Positions 17,152 through 26,972 of a stretch of 64,000 nucleotides of DNA are shown here, piece after piece (the stretch's first letter is position 1; each line of letters begins with the position of its first letter). The notes under the pieces are model-generated. The model made no database searches and had not been told where the DNA came from. It saw only the letters and a program-made list of their open reading frames with translations. Source of the stretch: Sandaracinaceae bacterium (GTDB lineage Bacteria; Myxococcota_A; Polyangia; Polyangiales; Houyiibacteriaceae); the NCBI GenBank assembly GCA_020633055.1, contig JACKEJ010000005.1:1040202-1104201 (forward strand). The letters run 5' to 3'. Made by a program: the position numbers and the translations under genes.

Positions 17152-18468
17152 ATGCTGGAGCAGGTCGTCAGCCGCGGGCACGAGTACACCATCCACCCCT
17201 GGCCTCTGTGGCTCTCGGCAGGAGCGATTGCGCTTGGGGCGCTCTCTTTGGTGGGCTACTCCCTACCTCAGGCCGGAGGACGCCGCGCACCCCAGATGGG
17301 CTGCGCCCCTCTGTTCCTCGTGATCTTGGTCGGCGCGCTGTTCGTGGGCATGCCGGTGCTGGCGTGGTGGTCGGTGGGCGGCCCCTATGGGGGCTCGAGC
17401 GAGATCCACAGCTATCGGGTGTTTCGTCCGTTCCTGGAGCGCGCCACATGGTCGTCCGTGCTCGGTGCGTCGCTCTTTCTGTTTGGGCTCGTCGTGCAGC
17501 GCTCTCGGAAGGTGCAAGGGCGGCCTGCTGCGCTGGCGTTTGGGCTGGGTGCGGCCGGGCTGCTCTGTGGCGCCGCAGTGATGGCGCATGCCACGTGGTT
17601 CGTGGTGCTGGACTGCCTGCCGCGCTTCGAGCGCGAGGGACACCAGTACCTGCACGTGGGGCGTCCCCGAGAGGTGCGTACGCTCGTGTCTTGCGGTGCC
17701 GGCTTCCCCGTGCCCGACGTGCAGACGGTGACCGCCACGCAGGCAGGGCCCTTGTCGTACAGCCTCGAGATCGCCTCCTCGACCATCCGTGTGCGTCACA
17801 GCATGTCGCTCACGGCGGGCGAGGAGCTAGGCTCCCCGCGCTTCAACGTGCGGGAGGGCAACCGGTGGCGCTACGAGCGCGTCTCCACGAGCCGCTCAGC
17901 GGCCGCCTTCGGGGCTTCCACGTCGTCGGAGGACCGCGAGGAGGTGCTGGTGAGCATCGGTGAGGCGCACGTGGAGCACGGCCTGCGTCTGTTCCCGCTG
18001 ACCATCGAGTACCCCGACGAGCGTCCCGTGCGTGAGGAGCTGCTGGCCTGGAATGGTGCCCTCTACACATGGCGCGACAGCATGGGGGGACAGATGACGG
18101 AGTTTCTTCCTGCGGAGCCCGTCGAGGAGCCGTACGGCGGCTTCTTCTTGCCGGGTCGGTGCTCGGGGCTCCCGGAGGCGGGTCCTGCAGCCCCGCTCGA
18201 GTGCCGAGAGCGCGCCAACCCGATTGCCGCGACGGGCGCCGCCGTGCTGCGCGTCTTGACGGTCGGGGCGGCCACGTATCTGCCGCCGCGGCCCGTGCAC
18301 TTCCTGCGGGAAGCCCGCTTTGGACCCGAAGGCGGGCCCGAGGTCTCCGCGGGCCCACTGCTGTCGCCGACCCAGTCGCCCGATGAAGAGGAAGACGAGA
18401 GCGAGGCGCGACGCCCTGCGCCGGCGCGTACGGGCGAAGCAGAACGGGTCCCCGACCGCGAGCCCTGA
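17152..18468 (+). CDS. Multi-pass membrane protein of unknown function
   Basis: Four hydrophobic segments lie in the first 150 residues (about 16-36, 53-75, 98-117, 125-150). A 290-residue extracytoplasmic region follows, ending in a charged, Glu/Asp-rich C-terminus. No domain was recognised. It starts 2 bases after the large kinase gene, so it probably works with that kinase as a membrane anchor or target. Cysteines at positions near CLPRF, SCGAG, GRCSG and ECRER suggest disulfides in the outer domain. Confidence 0.75.
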   Translation: MLEQVVSRGHEYTIHPWPLWLSAGAIALGALSLVGYSLPQAGGRRAPQMGCAPLFLVILVGALFVGMPVLAWWSVGGPYGGSSEIHSYRVFRPFLERATWSSVLGASLFLFGLVVQRSRKVQGRPAALAFGLGAAGLLCGAAVMAHATWFVVLDCLPRFEREGHQYLHVGRPREVRTLVSCGAGFPVPDVQTVTATQAGPLSYSLEIASSTIRVRHSMSLTAGEELGSPRFNVREGNRWRYERVSTSRSAAAFGASTSSEDREEVLVSIGEAHVEHGLRLFPLTIEYPDERPVREELLAWNGALYTWRDSMGGQMTEFLPAEPVEEPYGGFFLPGRCSGLPEAGPAAPLECRERANPIAATGAAVLRVLTVGAATYLPPRPVHFLREARFGPEGGPEVSAGPLLSPTQSPDEEEDESEARRPAPARTGEAERVPDREP

Positions 18469-18522
18469 GGCGTGTCCATCGCTCCGGCGCGTGACGCCAG
18501 GCGTGGTGCGCTGCCGGGGCCT

Positions 18523-19332
18523 TCAGCGCGCGTTGTCCACGGCCTCTTCGAGATCTGGATAGTCCCCGCCGTCCACGAGGGCACCGTTCACGGTGAACGA
18601 CGGAGTGCCCTGTACCCCCAGCTGCTGAGCCTCGGAGCGGTCACGCTCGACCCGCGCGACATGACGGCGGTCGTCGAGTGCCCGTTCGAGAGTGTAGCGA
18701 TCGACCCCGCAGCGCCCGGCCAACCCGAGCAGTCGCTCGCGCGAGAGCTCGTCTTGGTGGTCGAACACCGCATCGTGGTAGCACCAGAAGGTCTCGTTGC
18801 CGCCTTGTGCGTACGCCTCCACGGCGGCCTGCGCCGCGATGTGGGCGGAGGGGTGCATGGACAGCGGGAAGTGACGATACTCGAAACGCACGCTGGCAAA
18901 GTCGGCGAGCAGGCGCGTGGCGTGGTCGCGAGCGCGGCTGCAGTATGGGCACTCGAAGTCCGAGAAGACCTGGACCACCACCCGACCTTCAGGGTTGCCG
19001 CGGAAGGGTATGTCGCCCGGGTCGAAGCGCTGCGGGGCCTCCGCGCTCGCTTCGTCCCGACCCGCAGGCGGACCGGCGGAGTCCGTCGTCCCGCGGGAAG
19101 CCTCCGCGGACGACTCGTCCCCCGACGACGTCGGGCCACCCCGGGCGTCAGGCTCCGGCCCTGCCGCTCCACCTGAGTGGCACCCAGACGTGACGGGCGT
19201 CGCCGCGAGCAGGGCGAGCCCCAACAGGCCGTAGACCGCGGCGTAGCGCGGTCGAGAGAAGAGCCCGCCGGCGGCCACGCCGAGCCCACGCGCGTGAGAC
19301 GTGCGAGCGTTGTGTGGAGCGCGACCGGCCAT
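18523..19332 (-). CDS. Secreted DsbA-family thioredoxin-fold protein
   Basis: The 269-residue protein has an N-terminal hydrophobic segment ending TSGCHSGG, possibly a lipoprotein signal, and then a 60-residue Ser/Gly/Glu-rich linker. The thioredoxin fold starts GRVVVQVFSDFECPYCSRA, with the redox motif CPYC near residue 128. The cis-proline loop is GVQGTPSFTVNG. This is the DsbA/DSBA-like oxidoreductase type, acting on disulfides outside the cytoplasm. ATG 19332 was chosen because it lies 8 bases after the carD stop and opens a signal-like sequence; the frame is open further upstream inside carD. It is probably cotranscribed with carD. Confidence 0.88.
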   Translation of the reverse strand: MAGRAPHNARTSHARGLGVAAGGLFSRPRYAAVYGLLGLALLAATPVTSGCHSGGAAGPEPDARGGPTSSGDESSAEASRGTTDSAGPPAGRDEASAEAPQRFDPGDIPFRGNPEGRVVVQVFSDFECPYCSRARDHATRLLADFASVRFEYRHFPLSMHPSAHIAAQAAVEAYAQGGNETFWCYHDAVFDHQDELSRERLLGLAGRCGVDRYTLERALDDRRHVARVERDRSEAQQLGVQGTPSFTVNGALVDGGDYPDLEEAVDNAR

Positions 19333-19340
19333 GTGCGGCC

Positions 19341-19829
19341 TCACGCCGGCGGAAGCAGCGCGTCGATGTCCTGCTCGATGCGGGCTTCCTTGCAGCGCTT
19401 CGCCAGCGCCAGCTCCGTGACCAGCAAGCCGCGGGCCTGCTCCAGCAGGCGGCGCTCGCCGAAGCTGAGCTCCTTGTCCGTGCGCAGCCGGGACAGGTCG
19501 CGCAAGACCTTGGCCACCTCGAGCGGAGACCCGCTGTTGAGCATCTCCATGTACTCGCGGTAGCGGCGGTTCCACGGCTGCGACTTCACGGCCACCGTGG
19601 TGGACTCCAGCTCGGCGAGGACGTCCTTGGCGTCCTTCTTGGACATGATGCCGCGCAGCCCCACCACCTTCGCGCGGTCGGTCGGGACCATGACGGTCAT
19701 GCCCGACTCGACGATCTTCAGGATGTAGAACTGGCTACGCGTGCCCCCCACATCACGCTCTTCGATGCGGGTGATCTCTCCGACGCCGTGCGCTGGGTGC
19801 ACGGCCTTGTCGCCGATGTTGAAGCTCAT
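19341..19829 (-). CDS. cdnL: CarD/CdnL-type RNA polymerase-binding transcription factor
   Basis: The 162-residue protein matches the short CarD family (CdnL), which binds the RNA polymerase beta subunit and stabilises open complexes at rRNA and other promoters. The N-terminal RNA-polymerase interaction domain starts SFNIGDKAVHPAHGVGEI and holds FYILKIVESGMTVMVPTD. The C-terminal helical domain includes QPWNRRYREYMEMLNSG, with the conserved Trp, and LSFGERRLLEQA. It lacks the AT-hook tail of myxobacterial CarD itself, so CdnL is the better name. ATG 19829 gives the standard N-terminus. It has an AGGGGGAA ribosome site and a good upstream promoter. Confidence 0.93.
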   Translation of the reverse strand: MSFNIGDKAVHPAHGVGEITRIEERDVGGTRSQFYILKIVESGMTVMVPTDRAKVVGLRGIMSKKDAKDVLAELESTTVAVKSQPWNRRYREYMEMLNSGSPLEVAKVLRDLSRLRTDKELSFGERRLLEQARGLLVTELALAKRCKEARIEQDIDALLPPA

Positions 19830-19860
19830 GAGTGTCTCGTTTCCCCCTGAACACAGAGAG

Positions 19861-19945
19861 GGGCTGGCGGTGACCAGCCCAGGTTGCCCCCGTGTCATTC
19901 GTGCGTGGGTTACCCGATTCTACCTCGGGAGACCGTGTGCGTCAA
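19861..19945 (-). promoter_or_regulatory. Sigma-70-type promoter and leader hairpin of the carD operon
   Basis: On the minus strand, TTGACG (19945-19940) is followed after exactly 17 bases by TAGAAT (19922-19917), a near-consensus housekeeping promoter. Transcription should start near 19910, giving a leader of about 80 bases. A hairpin with a 7-bp stem, GGGCTGG and CCAGCCC (19861-19880), lies within it. Confidence 0.7.
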
Positions 19946-20925
19946 GCGGTCACATTGTGTTTGTCGCGTAATTTCAAACATTTAGACTGGGAAGACGCCG
20001 CCCCGAGGAGCTCCGCCAGCCCGTCCACGAACAGCACGCGCAGCCCCGCTTGCAGCGTGCTGACCCGGACTGGAACACGTAGACCCACGAAATGTTCCCC
20101 GACCTGGACGGCCACGGCGGGAGGCTCGCGGCCAATCAGGGTATGGCCGAGGTCGGAGCGGAGCAGGTGCCCCACCAACGTGCGGAGGTTGTCCTCGATC
20201 GTGGAAGGGAAGGCGCCCGTGAGCACCACCTGGAGCTCCGCGGTGTCCGCGCCAACCATGCGAAGCCCGATGCCCGCAGCGCGCTGCTGCGAGAACACCA
20301 AGTACAGAGGGCTGTCTGGAGGAGGCGCGACGGGGCGAAGATGGAAGTACCGAACGGGGGCCGGGTCGAGCAGCTCCTCCAACCGCGTGCGGTCGGTGTT
20401 TGCCGCGGAGTCGGGGGGGGCATCCGAGGCGATGTGCGCCATGGCCGGACCCGCGTCACCGGAGTACGCGAAGGTCGCAGCATCCAGCTCCAACGCCTCG
20501 CGTCGTACCGTACCCAGGAATCCCACGCGACGCGCGGGCTCCTCGCGCGTGACTTCGACCGTGTTCATGCGCATGCCGAGAGCGCGCACCACGTCGCGCC
20601 CCCTGAAGTCTCCGCGGACCAGCGCGACGAAGCCATCCTGGCCCCATCGCGTGAGCGTGGCTTCACGCACCTCGGTGGCGCGCACGACGAACAGGCGCTC
20701 GAACCCCCGGCGCTGTGCCTCTGGGAACGCAACCTCCATGAGACCAGCCCAGGCGGGATCCCCGAGCAGCACCTGTGGTGCCAGCGCGAGGACCCAGGTT
20801 GCCCGAGGCGGCGTATAGGTTGTGAGTGGTCGAGGTGCCGCGACCTGCGGCGCCGTGCGCTCGCCACCACCGTGGCAGCCCGCCACCGCGAGCGCCAAGA
20901 CGAGCCACCTCGACGCCGTGAGCAC
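19942..20925 (-). CDS. Lipoprotein of unknown function
   Basis: The GTG start at 20925 gives a clean lipoprotein signal, MLTASRWLVLALAVAGC, with lipobox VAGC. An ATG at 20985 in the same frame would add 20 residues and start 6 bases after recA. The mature part is about 310 residues with alternating strand-like segments such as TWVLALAP, RLFVVRATEV and LQVVLTGAFPSTIEDNLRTLVGHL. No family was recognised. It lies directly downstream of recA on the same strand and may share its transcript. Its end overlaps the -35 region of the carD promoter by a few bases. Confidence 0.75.
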   Translation of the reverse strand: MLTASRWLVLALAVAGCHGGGERTAPQVAAPRPLTTYTPPRATWVLALAPQVLLGDPAWAGLMEVAFPEAQRRGFERLFVVRATEVREATLTRWGQDGFVALVRGDFRGRDVVRALGMRMNTVEVTREEPARRVGFLGTVRREALELDAATFAYSGDAGPAMAHIASDAPPDSAANTDRTRLEELLDPAPVRYFHLRPVAPPPDSPLYLVFSQQRAAGIGLRMVGADTAELQVVLTGAFPSTIEDNLRTLVGHLLRSDLGHTLIGREPPAVAVQVGEHFVGLRVPVRVSTLQAGLRVLFVDGLAELLGAASSQSKCLKLRDKHNVTA

Positions 20926-20991
20926 GTGGCGTGGCTTGACCGCGCTCGATGGCCCACACGCCGCGCCCACACATGCCGAGAGCACGCGGGG

Positions 20992-22086
<1,095 letters not shown>

Positions 22087-22100
22087 GTCGCTGCGTTCTC

Positions 22101-22138
22101 CTGAACAGCTGTTTAGTTCAGGGCGTCCAGGCTGACAA
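22101..22138 (-). promoter_or_regulatory. recA promoter with LexA-type (SOS) operator
   Basis: Positions 22101-22121 hold CTGAAC, nine bases, then GTTCAG, a perfect 6-bp inverted repeat. Read on the recA strand, CTAAACAGCTGTTCAG fits the Myxococcus LexA motif as I recall it (CTRHAMRYBYGTTCAG) at 15 of 16 positions. A promoter, TTGTCA (22138-22133) plus 17 bases and TAAACA (22115-22110), would put the -10 inside the operator. The site is about 15 bases from the ATG. Confidence 0.7.
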
Positions 22139-22215
22139 GCAAAAAGAACGGGAAAAGCCGCTGTCACAGGGGGATGCTAGGCTTCGAAGCGGGGCGCGAG
22201 CCCCCTCCTGGACAG

Positions 22216-22965
22216 TCAGGCCGCAGCCGGGCCCGCCCAACGCCAGCGCCCGGAGGCCTCCACGTCGCGCGCGGTCCACGGCCGGATCCCATGGCGCGCC
22301 CGCACCTCCGCCAGCGGCTCCTCGAAGTGGCGCTCCCAGTACACAGGCAAGAGCGGGCTCGCCGCGCGCCCCCTCAGGAACGCGGCCCGCAGGCCCCTCC
22401 GCAGCGCCCAGAAGCGCGCCTCGAGCGCCATGTGCTTCAGCGACCCCAGCGCCATCAGCGCGACCGAGCTGGGCAAGCCGGTCTGCGCGAGCTGGAACGC
22501 GTGCAGCAGGATCTCGTCGTGCCCCTCGACGCCCAGCCCCGTCAGCACGTGCCACACGTCGTGGACGTGACGGATGCGCAAGATCAGATAGGCCTCGTCC
22601 GGGTCGGCGGTGTGCGCGGGTGGGATGTCGTACAGGTTCGTGCTGAGCCCATTGTCGTCCATGAAGCGCGCGAAGGCGCCTCCGAGCGTGCTGGCCGGCA
22701 GCGACCGCAGGTGGTCGAAGTCGATGTCCCCGAAGTGGGGGCGGTCGCGCATCAGGGCCGGCCCCTCCCCGGTCTCCATGACCCGGCTCGCGATCAGATG
22801 ACGAAGCTGGTCCTGCGCCGAGAGCTCCTCGGCGAGCGCGATGTCCTCCGTGCGGTTCGAGTCTGCGAGCACACGTAGCACGCACCTGCCGACGGTCTTC
22901 CACTGCTCGGCGGTCATGCGGGTCGGGAGGTGGATGGCGGTGCGTGTCGTCATGACCGACATCAT
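22216..22965 (-). CDS. Coq4-family protein
   Basis: The 249-residue protein has the Coq4 hallmark HVHDVWHVLTGLG near residue 137, followed by EILLHAFQLAQTGLP. Coq4 family members help assemble the ubiquinone biosynthetic complex in mitochondria. The HDxxH motif may bind a metal. In bacteria the role is unknown and often not linked to ubiquinone. Three in-frame ATGs lie within 13 bases at the start (22965, 22962, 22953), so the exact start is open. The gene is divergent from a TetR regulator gene 53 bases away and lies upstream of recA on the same strand. Confidence 0.8.
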   Translation of the reverse strand: MMSVMTTRTAIHLPTRMTAEQWKTVGRCVLRVLADSNRTEDIALAEELSAQDQLRHLIASRVMETGEGPALMRDRPHFGDIDFDHLRSLPASTLGGAFARFMDDNGLSTNLYDIPPAHTADPDEAYLILRIRHVHDVWHVLTGLGVEGHDEILLHAFQLAQTGLPSSVALMALGSLKHMALEARFWALRRGLRAAFLRGRAASPLLPVYWERHFEEPLAEVRARHGIRPWTARDVEASGRWRWAGPAAA

Positions 22966-23018
22966 GAATGTGACGCCAGCTCGCTTTCAACTCGCTTTCC
23001 GGGCATGCTCCACCGACG

Positions 23019-23660
23019 ATGCTCGAGGACCCCCTGCCCCGCGCCTCCCTCTCCAAGATCCCACGCCAGAAGCGCGCCATCGCGACCGTGCACAGCATCC
23101 TCGACGCCGGCATCCGAGTCCTCGAGCGCGAGGGCATCGAGGGCTTCACCTCCAACCGCGTCGCCGAGGTCGCGGGCGTCAGCCCCGGCTCGCTCTACCA
23201 ATACTTCGCGAACAAGGAGATGGTCATGGCCGGCATCGTGGAGCGCGGCGTGCTCTCCGCCGAGCGCCAGATCCGCGCCGTCACGTTGAGCGCCGTGGAC
23301 CTCCCGCCCAGCACGCTGGTCCGCCAGATCGCGTCCGCGCTGCTCATGAGCCTCGAGCCCTACGGCGCGCTGTTGGCCGAGATCCTCACGGCCACGCCGG
23401 TCCTTTCAGGAACTGGGCTGGCCGCCCTGCTGGAGACGCGCCTCGGGGACGCCGTACGCGACTTCCTGCTCGCGCACCCCATCGGCTACGGCATCCGCGG
23501 CGGCCGCGCAGGGCTCTACGTGATGGTCAACGGCGCCATCTTCGTTGGGCTCAAGTGGCTCAGCGAGCGCCCCGCCTTCGTGTCTCGCGAGGAGCTCGTC
23601 GAGTGCTTCGTGGCGCAGCTGGACACGCTGCTGGTCGTGCGCCCACCCGCCGCATTGTGA
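23019..23660 (+). CDS. TetR/AcrR-family transcriptional regulator
   Basis: The 213-residue protein has an N-terminal TetR helix-turn-helix. It starts RAIATVHSILDAGIRVLEREG and contains GFTSNRVAEVAGVSPGSLYQ followed by YFANKEMVMAGIV. The C-terminal ligand-binding domain is variable. Its neighbour, the Coq4-like gene, is divergent, so it probably represses both. No strong operator palindrome was found in the 53-base gap. The last bases of the gene run into the imperfect tandem repeats. Confidence 0.9.
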   Translation: MLEDPLPRASLSKIPRQKRAIATVHSILDAGIRVLEREGIEGFTSNRVAEVAGVSPGSLYQYFANKEMVMAGIVERGVLSAERQIRAVTLSAVDLPPSTLVRQIASALLMSLEPYGALLAEILTATPVLSGTGLAALLETRLGDAVRDFLLAHPIGYGIRGGRAGLYVMVNGAIFVGLKWLSERPAFVSREELVECFVAQLDTLLVVRPPAAL

Positions 23661-23745
23661 TCCAGCCGCGCGCTTCGTCGTGCGCCCGCCACACCGTGAC
23701 CCGGCCGCGTGCGTCGTGGCGCGCCCAGCCGTCGCGCCGTGACCA
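23634..23745. repeat. Three degenerate copies of a 36-43 bp unit
   Basis: Units starting GTCGTG(C/G)... and containing GTGA(C/T)C followed by GCCGCG-type sequence begin near 23634, 23677 and 23713. The first copy includes the end and stop codon of the TetR gene. The 194-base gap to the acyl-CoA dehydrogenase gene holds no gene. Confidence 0.55.
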
Positions 23746-23854
23746 GGGCCCCGAACCCGCGTCGACGACGCGCGTGCCTCACCGCGGGTCGCAGACACGG
23801 AGACGCCCGCAGCCATGGACCGCGGGCGCCTCGACCGGAGCAGAACCGTGTAGC

Positions 23855-25699
23855 TCAGACGGTCGCGAACGCGTCCAAGGGGATGTCGTTGGCGCTCTGG
23901 TCCGCGCTCGCGATGACCTTGGCGCGGCTGGGCACCAGGGCGAGCACGTTCTGCGCGAAGTACAGCGCGGCGAACTTCTTGCCGGTGTAGTAGGCGCGGT
24001 CCGGGTGCGTCTCGCTCAGCCCCTCGAGCTTCTCGAGACCGAGCGCCGCCTGCTCCAGGAGCAGCCAGCCGATGGAGAGCTCGCCCATGATGCCGAGGAA
24101 GCGCTCGGAGCTGAGCGGGATGTTCTGCATCTGGCCGCCCTGGAACCACTGGATGAACTGCATGACGCACTGACCCACGGCGCCATGCGCGCGCTGCAGC
24201 TGCCCCACGGCCTCACCCAGCACGGGGTGCGCCTTGTTGGCGTCGATGAACTTCTGGATGTCGGCCAGGAACGCCTTGGTGTTCGCGCCGCCGGCCTGAC
24301 CCAGCTTGCGGCCCACGAGGTCCATCGACTGGATGGCGTTGGTGCCCTCGTAGATGCTGAAGATCTTGGAGTCACGCAGGCACTGCTCGACCGGGTGATC
24401 CTGCAGGTAGCCGTGACCGCCGTAGGTCTGCACGGCCGTCTCGCACACGCGGAAGCCCTCGTCGGTGCTGTAGGCCTTCACGATCGGCGTGAGCAGGTCG
24501 ATCTGCCCCTTGTGGTAGGCCGCCGACGCGTCGTCCGAGCCACCGATGACGAGGGCGCGGTCGCTGTGCATCGACAGCTTCACGATCAGCGCGCGGATGC
24601 CCTCGACCTTGGCCTTCATGTCCAGCAGGTCGCGGCGCACGTTGGGGTGCTCGATGATGGCGACGCGCTCGGCGCTGGCGTCCTTGAAGTTCTTGACGCT
24701 CGAGCCCTGCTTGCGCTCACGGGCGTACTCGAGCGCGTTCAGGTACGCGTTGCTCGCCACGCTGAGCCCCTGGATGCCCACGCCGATGCGCGCGAAGTTC
24801 ATCATCTTGAACATCTGCGGCATGCCCTGGTTCTCGACCGTGCCCACCAGCTCACCGACGCACGCGTCGTTGTCGCCGAAGTTGAGCACGCAGGTGGCCG
24901 ACCCGTTGATGCCCATCTTGTGCTCGATGCTCGGCACGGTGATGTCGTTGGTCTGGCCCAGGCTCCCGTCGTCGTTCACGCGCACGCGCGGCACGATGAA
25001 CAGCGAGAGGCCCTTGGTGCCCGGGCCCGCGCCCTCGATGCGCGCGAGGCACAGGTGGATGACGTTGTCCGCCAAGTCGTGGTCGCCGCCCGAGATGAAG
25101 ATCTTGGTGCCCTTGATGTTGTAGGTGCCGTCGGCGTTCTTGGTGGCGGACGTGCTGGCGATGCCGACGTCGGAGCCCGCGTGGGGCTCGGTCAGGCACA
25201 TGGTGCCGCCGAACTTGCCCACCATCATGGGCTCCACGTACTTCTTGCGCTGCGCGTCCGTGCCGAAGTGCTGGATGACCTCGGCCGCGCCCATGGACAG
25301 GCCCGGGTACATGGCGAACGCCGTGTTGGAGCCGCTGATCATCTCCTCGGACAGCGCCGAGAGCGTGAAGGGCGCGCCCTGCCCGCCCATCTCGACCGGA
25401 GCCGCGAGCGTGCGCCAGCCGGCCTCGAAGATCGCGTCCCACGCACCCTTGAAGCCCTCGGGGGTCTTCACGCGGCCGTCCTCGATGCGGCAGCCTTGGT
25501 GGTCGCCCACCTGGTTGAGCGGCCCCGTCACCTCGCACGCGAAGCGGTAGACCTCGCCGAGCACCATGCGGCACTGCTCCTCGTCCCAGTCCGCGAACGG
25601 GCCCTTGCCGAGCACGTCCTGCAGGTTGAACTGCTCGAAGAGCAGGAACTGAAAGTCACGAAGGTCGGCCTTGTACCGGTTGATCGCGTGCGTTGCCAC
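23855..25699 (-). CDS. Acyl-CoA dehydrogenase (long, DmdC-like)
   Basis: The 614-residue flavoenzyme oxidises an acyl-CoA thioester to the enoyl-CoA. Residues about 40-460 carry the standard acyl-CoA dehydrogenase domains, with CLTEPHAGSDVGIAS, the FAD-contact motif and IYEGTNAIQSMDLVGRKLG. The N-terminal segment LRDFQFLLFEQF and a C-terminal domain beyond the usual 380 residues are typical of the long DmdC/FadE-like group that includes 3-methylthiopropionyl-CoA dehydrogenase. GTG 25699 (MATHAINRYK) is preferred to the upstream ATG at 25759 because GGAGG lies 6 bases before it. The substrate is not predictable. The 220 bases upstream hold no gene. Confidence 0.92.
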   Translation of the reverse strand: MATHAINRYKADLRDFQFLLFEQFNLQDVLGKGPFADWDEEQCRMVLGEVYRFACEVTGPLNQVGDHQGCRIEDGRVKTPEGFKGAWDAIFEAGWRTLAAPVEMGGQGAPFTLSALSEEMISGSNTAFAMYPGLSMGAAEVIQHFGTDAQRKKYVEPMMVGKFGGTMCLTEPHAGSDVGIASTSATKNADGTYNIKGTKIFISGGDHDLADNVIHLCLARIEGAGPGTKGLSLFIVPRVRVNDDGSLGQTNDITVPSIEHKMGINGSATCVLNFGDNDACVGELVGTVENQGMPQMFKMMNFARIGVGIQGLSVASNAYLNALEYARERKQGSSVKNFKDASAERVAIIEHPNVRRDLLDMKAKVEGIRALIVKLSMHSDRALVIGGSDDASAAYHKGQIDLLTPIVKAYSTDEGFRVCETAVQTYGGHGYLQDHPVEQCLRDSKIFSIYEGTNAIQSMDLVGRKLGQAGGANTKAFLADIQKFIDANKAHPVLGEAVGQLQRAHGAVGQCVMQFIQWFQGGQMQNIPLSSERFLGIMGELSIGWLLLEQAALGLEKLEGLSETHPDRAYYTGKKFAALYFAQNVLALVPSRAKVIASADQSANDIPLDAFATV

Positions 25700-25919
25700 G
25701 GGTGCCTCCACTCGGAGCGGGTCCGAAGGGTCGAGAGGGGAGTTGATTACACTTGGCACCCATGAACGGTGTGCGCGCGTAATAAGAGGAATCTTGAATC
25801 AGCCGCGGCGAGCGTCAAGCCAGCGACGCAAGAAATGAACGAGCCTTCAGTCGTCCCGCGCGCGGACACCCCGAAGGCCCAGCCCCGGCGGAGCGGCCCG
25901 CGCGCCGGACGCGCTCGCG

Positions 25920-26960
25920 TCAAGGTGTGGCGCCCGTTCGCTCGCGTGCGAACGCGCCAATGTCGGCGATGGCCTCGCGCGCGACGGGCAGCAGGGGCGC
26001 GAAGACGTGGAACGCGTGGATCATGTCCGGGAAGGCCTGCAGCGTGACGTCCACCCCCTGGTCGCGTGCGCGCTCGGCCAGGTGCAGCGCGTCGTCGAGC
26101 AACCCTTCTGCGGCACCGACGTGGATGAGCAGCGGGGGCAGGTCGTGCAGCGCGGCGTGGATCGGAGCCGCCAGGGGGTTGCGCAGCTCGTGCCGCGGGA
26201 CGAACCGCTTGGCGTACTGCTGGAGCGCGTAGCGCGAGACGAAGTCGTAGCGGCGGTTGTCGTCCAGGCTGCGCCCACGCCCCTCGAGGTCGACCCACGG
26301 CGAAACCACGGCCAGCGCCGCAGGGAGAGGCTGCCCTTGGTCTCGGAGCCACAGCGCTGTGCTGAGCGTGAGGCCGGCCCCCGCCGACTCCCCTGCGATG
26401 ACGATGTGCTCGGGGTGCACGCCCTGCGCCCGCACGTACGCGTACACGGCGCGCGCGTCTTCGAGCTGCGCCGGGAACGGGTGTTCGGGGGCCAAGCGAT
26501 AGGCCGGCGCGAGCACGCGCATGCGCGCGGCCTGCGCGATACGGCAGATGAGGTCGCGGTGCGAGCGCAGCGAACCGATGCTGTAGCCCCCTCCATGCAG
26601 GTAGATGAGGACACGCTCGGGGTCGTGGTTCGCGGCCTCGAACCACATGCAGGGGATCGGCCCGGCTGGCGAGGGCACGTGCACGTCCGCCATGTGGGTC
26701 TCGCGCATCACTCGCGTCTCGGGCCGCGGCGGGTCCGTCACGGCCCGCTGCCACGCGAGGGGCATGAGCGTCGACGCGTTGGAGGACCTGCGTAGCACGG
26801 TGGCCACGACCTCGAAGTCCTCGCTCCAGGTGGGGCGCAGGGGACCGAAGACGGCGCGGCGCGCGCGCACGACCGGACGCGCACCGTCCATGAGCTTGCG
26901 GATGACGTTCATGATGAGGCCGAGGATAGCAGGCCCACTCTGGGCCGCCGTCGCGCTCAC
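25920..26960 (-). CDS. Alpha/beta hydrolase of the hormone-sensitive-lipase type
   Basis: This is a carboxylesterase-type alpha/beta hydrolase. It has the oxyanion motif HGGGYS near residue 121, the nucleophile elbow GESAG near 190, a candidate Asp in EGLLDDA near 283 and the catalytic His in MIHAFH near 315. These fit the HSL/GDXG family. The start could be GTG 26960 (346 residues) or ATG 26912 (MNVIRKLMDG, 330 residues); neither has a strong ribosome site. It is on the same strand as the preceding small gene and probably shares its transcript. The natural ester is unknown. Confidence 0.85.
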   Translation of the reverse strand: MSATAAQSGPAILGLIMNVIRKLMDGARPVVRARRAVFGPLRPTWSEDFEVVATVLRRSSNASTLMPLAWQRAVTDPPRPETRVMRETHMADVHVPSPAGPIPCMWFEAANHDPERVLIYLHGGGYSIGSLRSHRDLICRIAQAARMRVLAPAYRLAPEHPFPAQLEDARAVYAYVRAQGVHPEHIVIAGESAGAGLTLSTALWLRDQGQPLPAALAVVSPWVDLEGRGRSLDDNRRYDFVSRYALQQYAKRFVPRHELRNPLAAPIHAALHDLPPLLIHVGAAEGLLDDALHLAERARDQGVDVTLQAFPDMIHAFHVFAPLLPVAREAIADIGAFARERTGATP

Positions 26961-26972
26961 GGCGACGCATCG

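Noticed and set aside
23848..23875. tRNA-like GTAGCTCAG stretch
   Set aside because: It is the end of the acyl-CoA dehydrogenase gene including its stop codon; no cloverleaf or anticodon arm follows.
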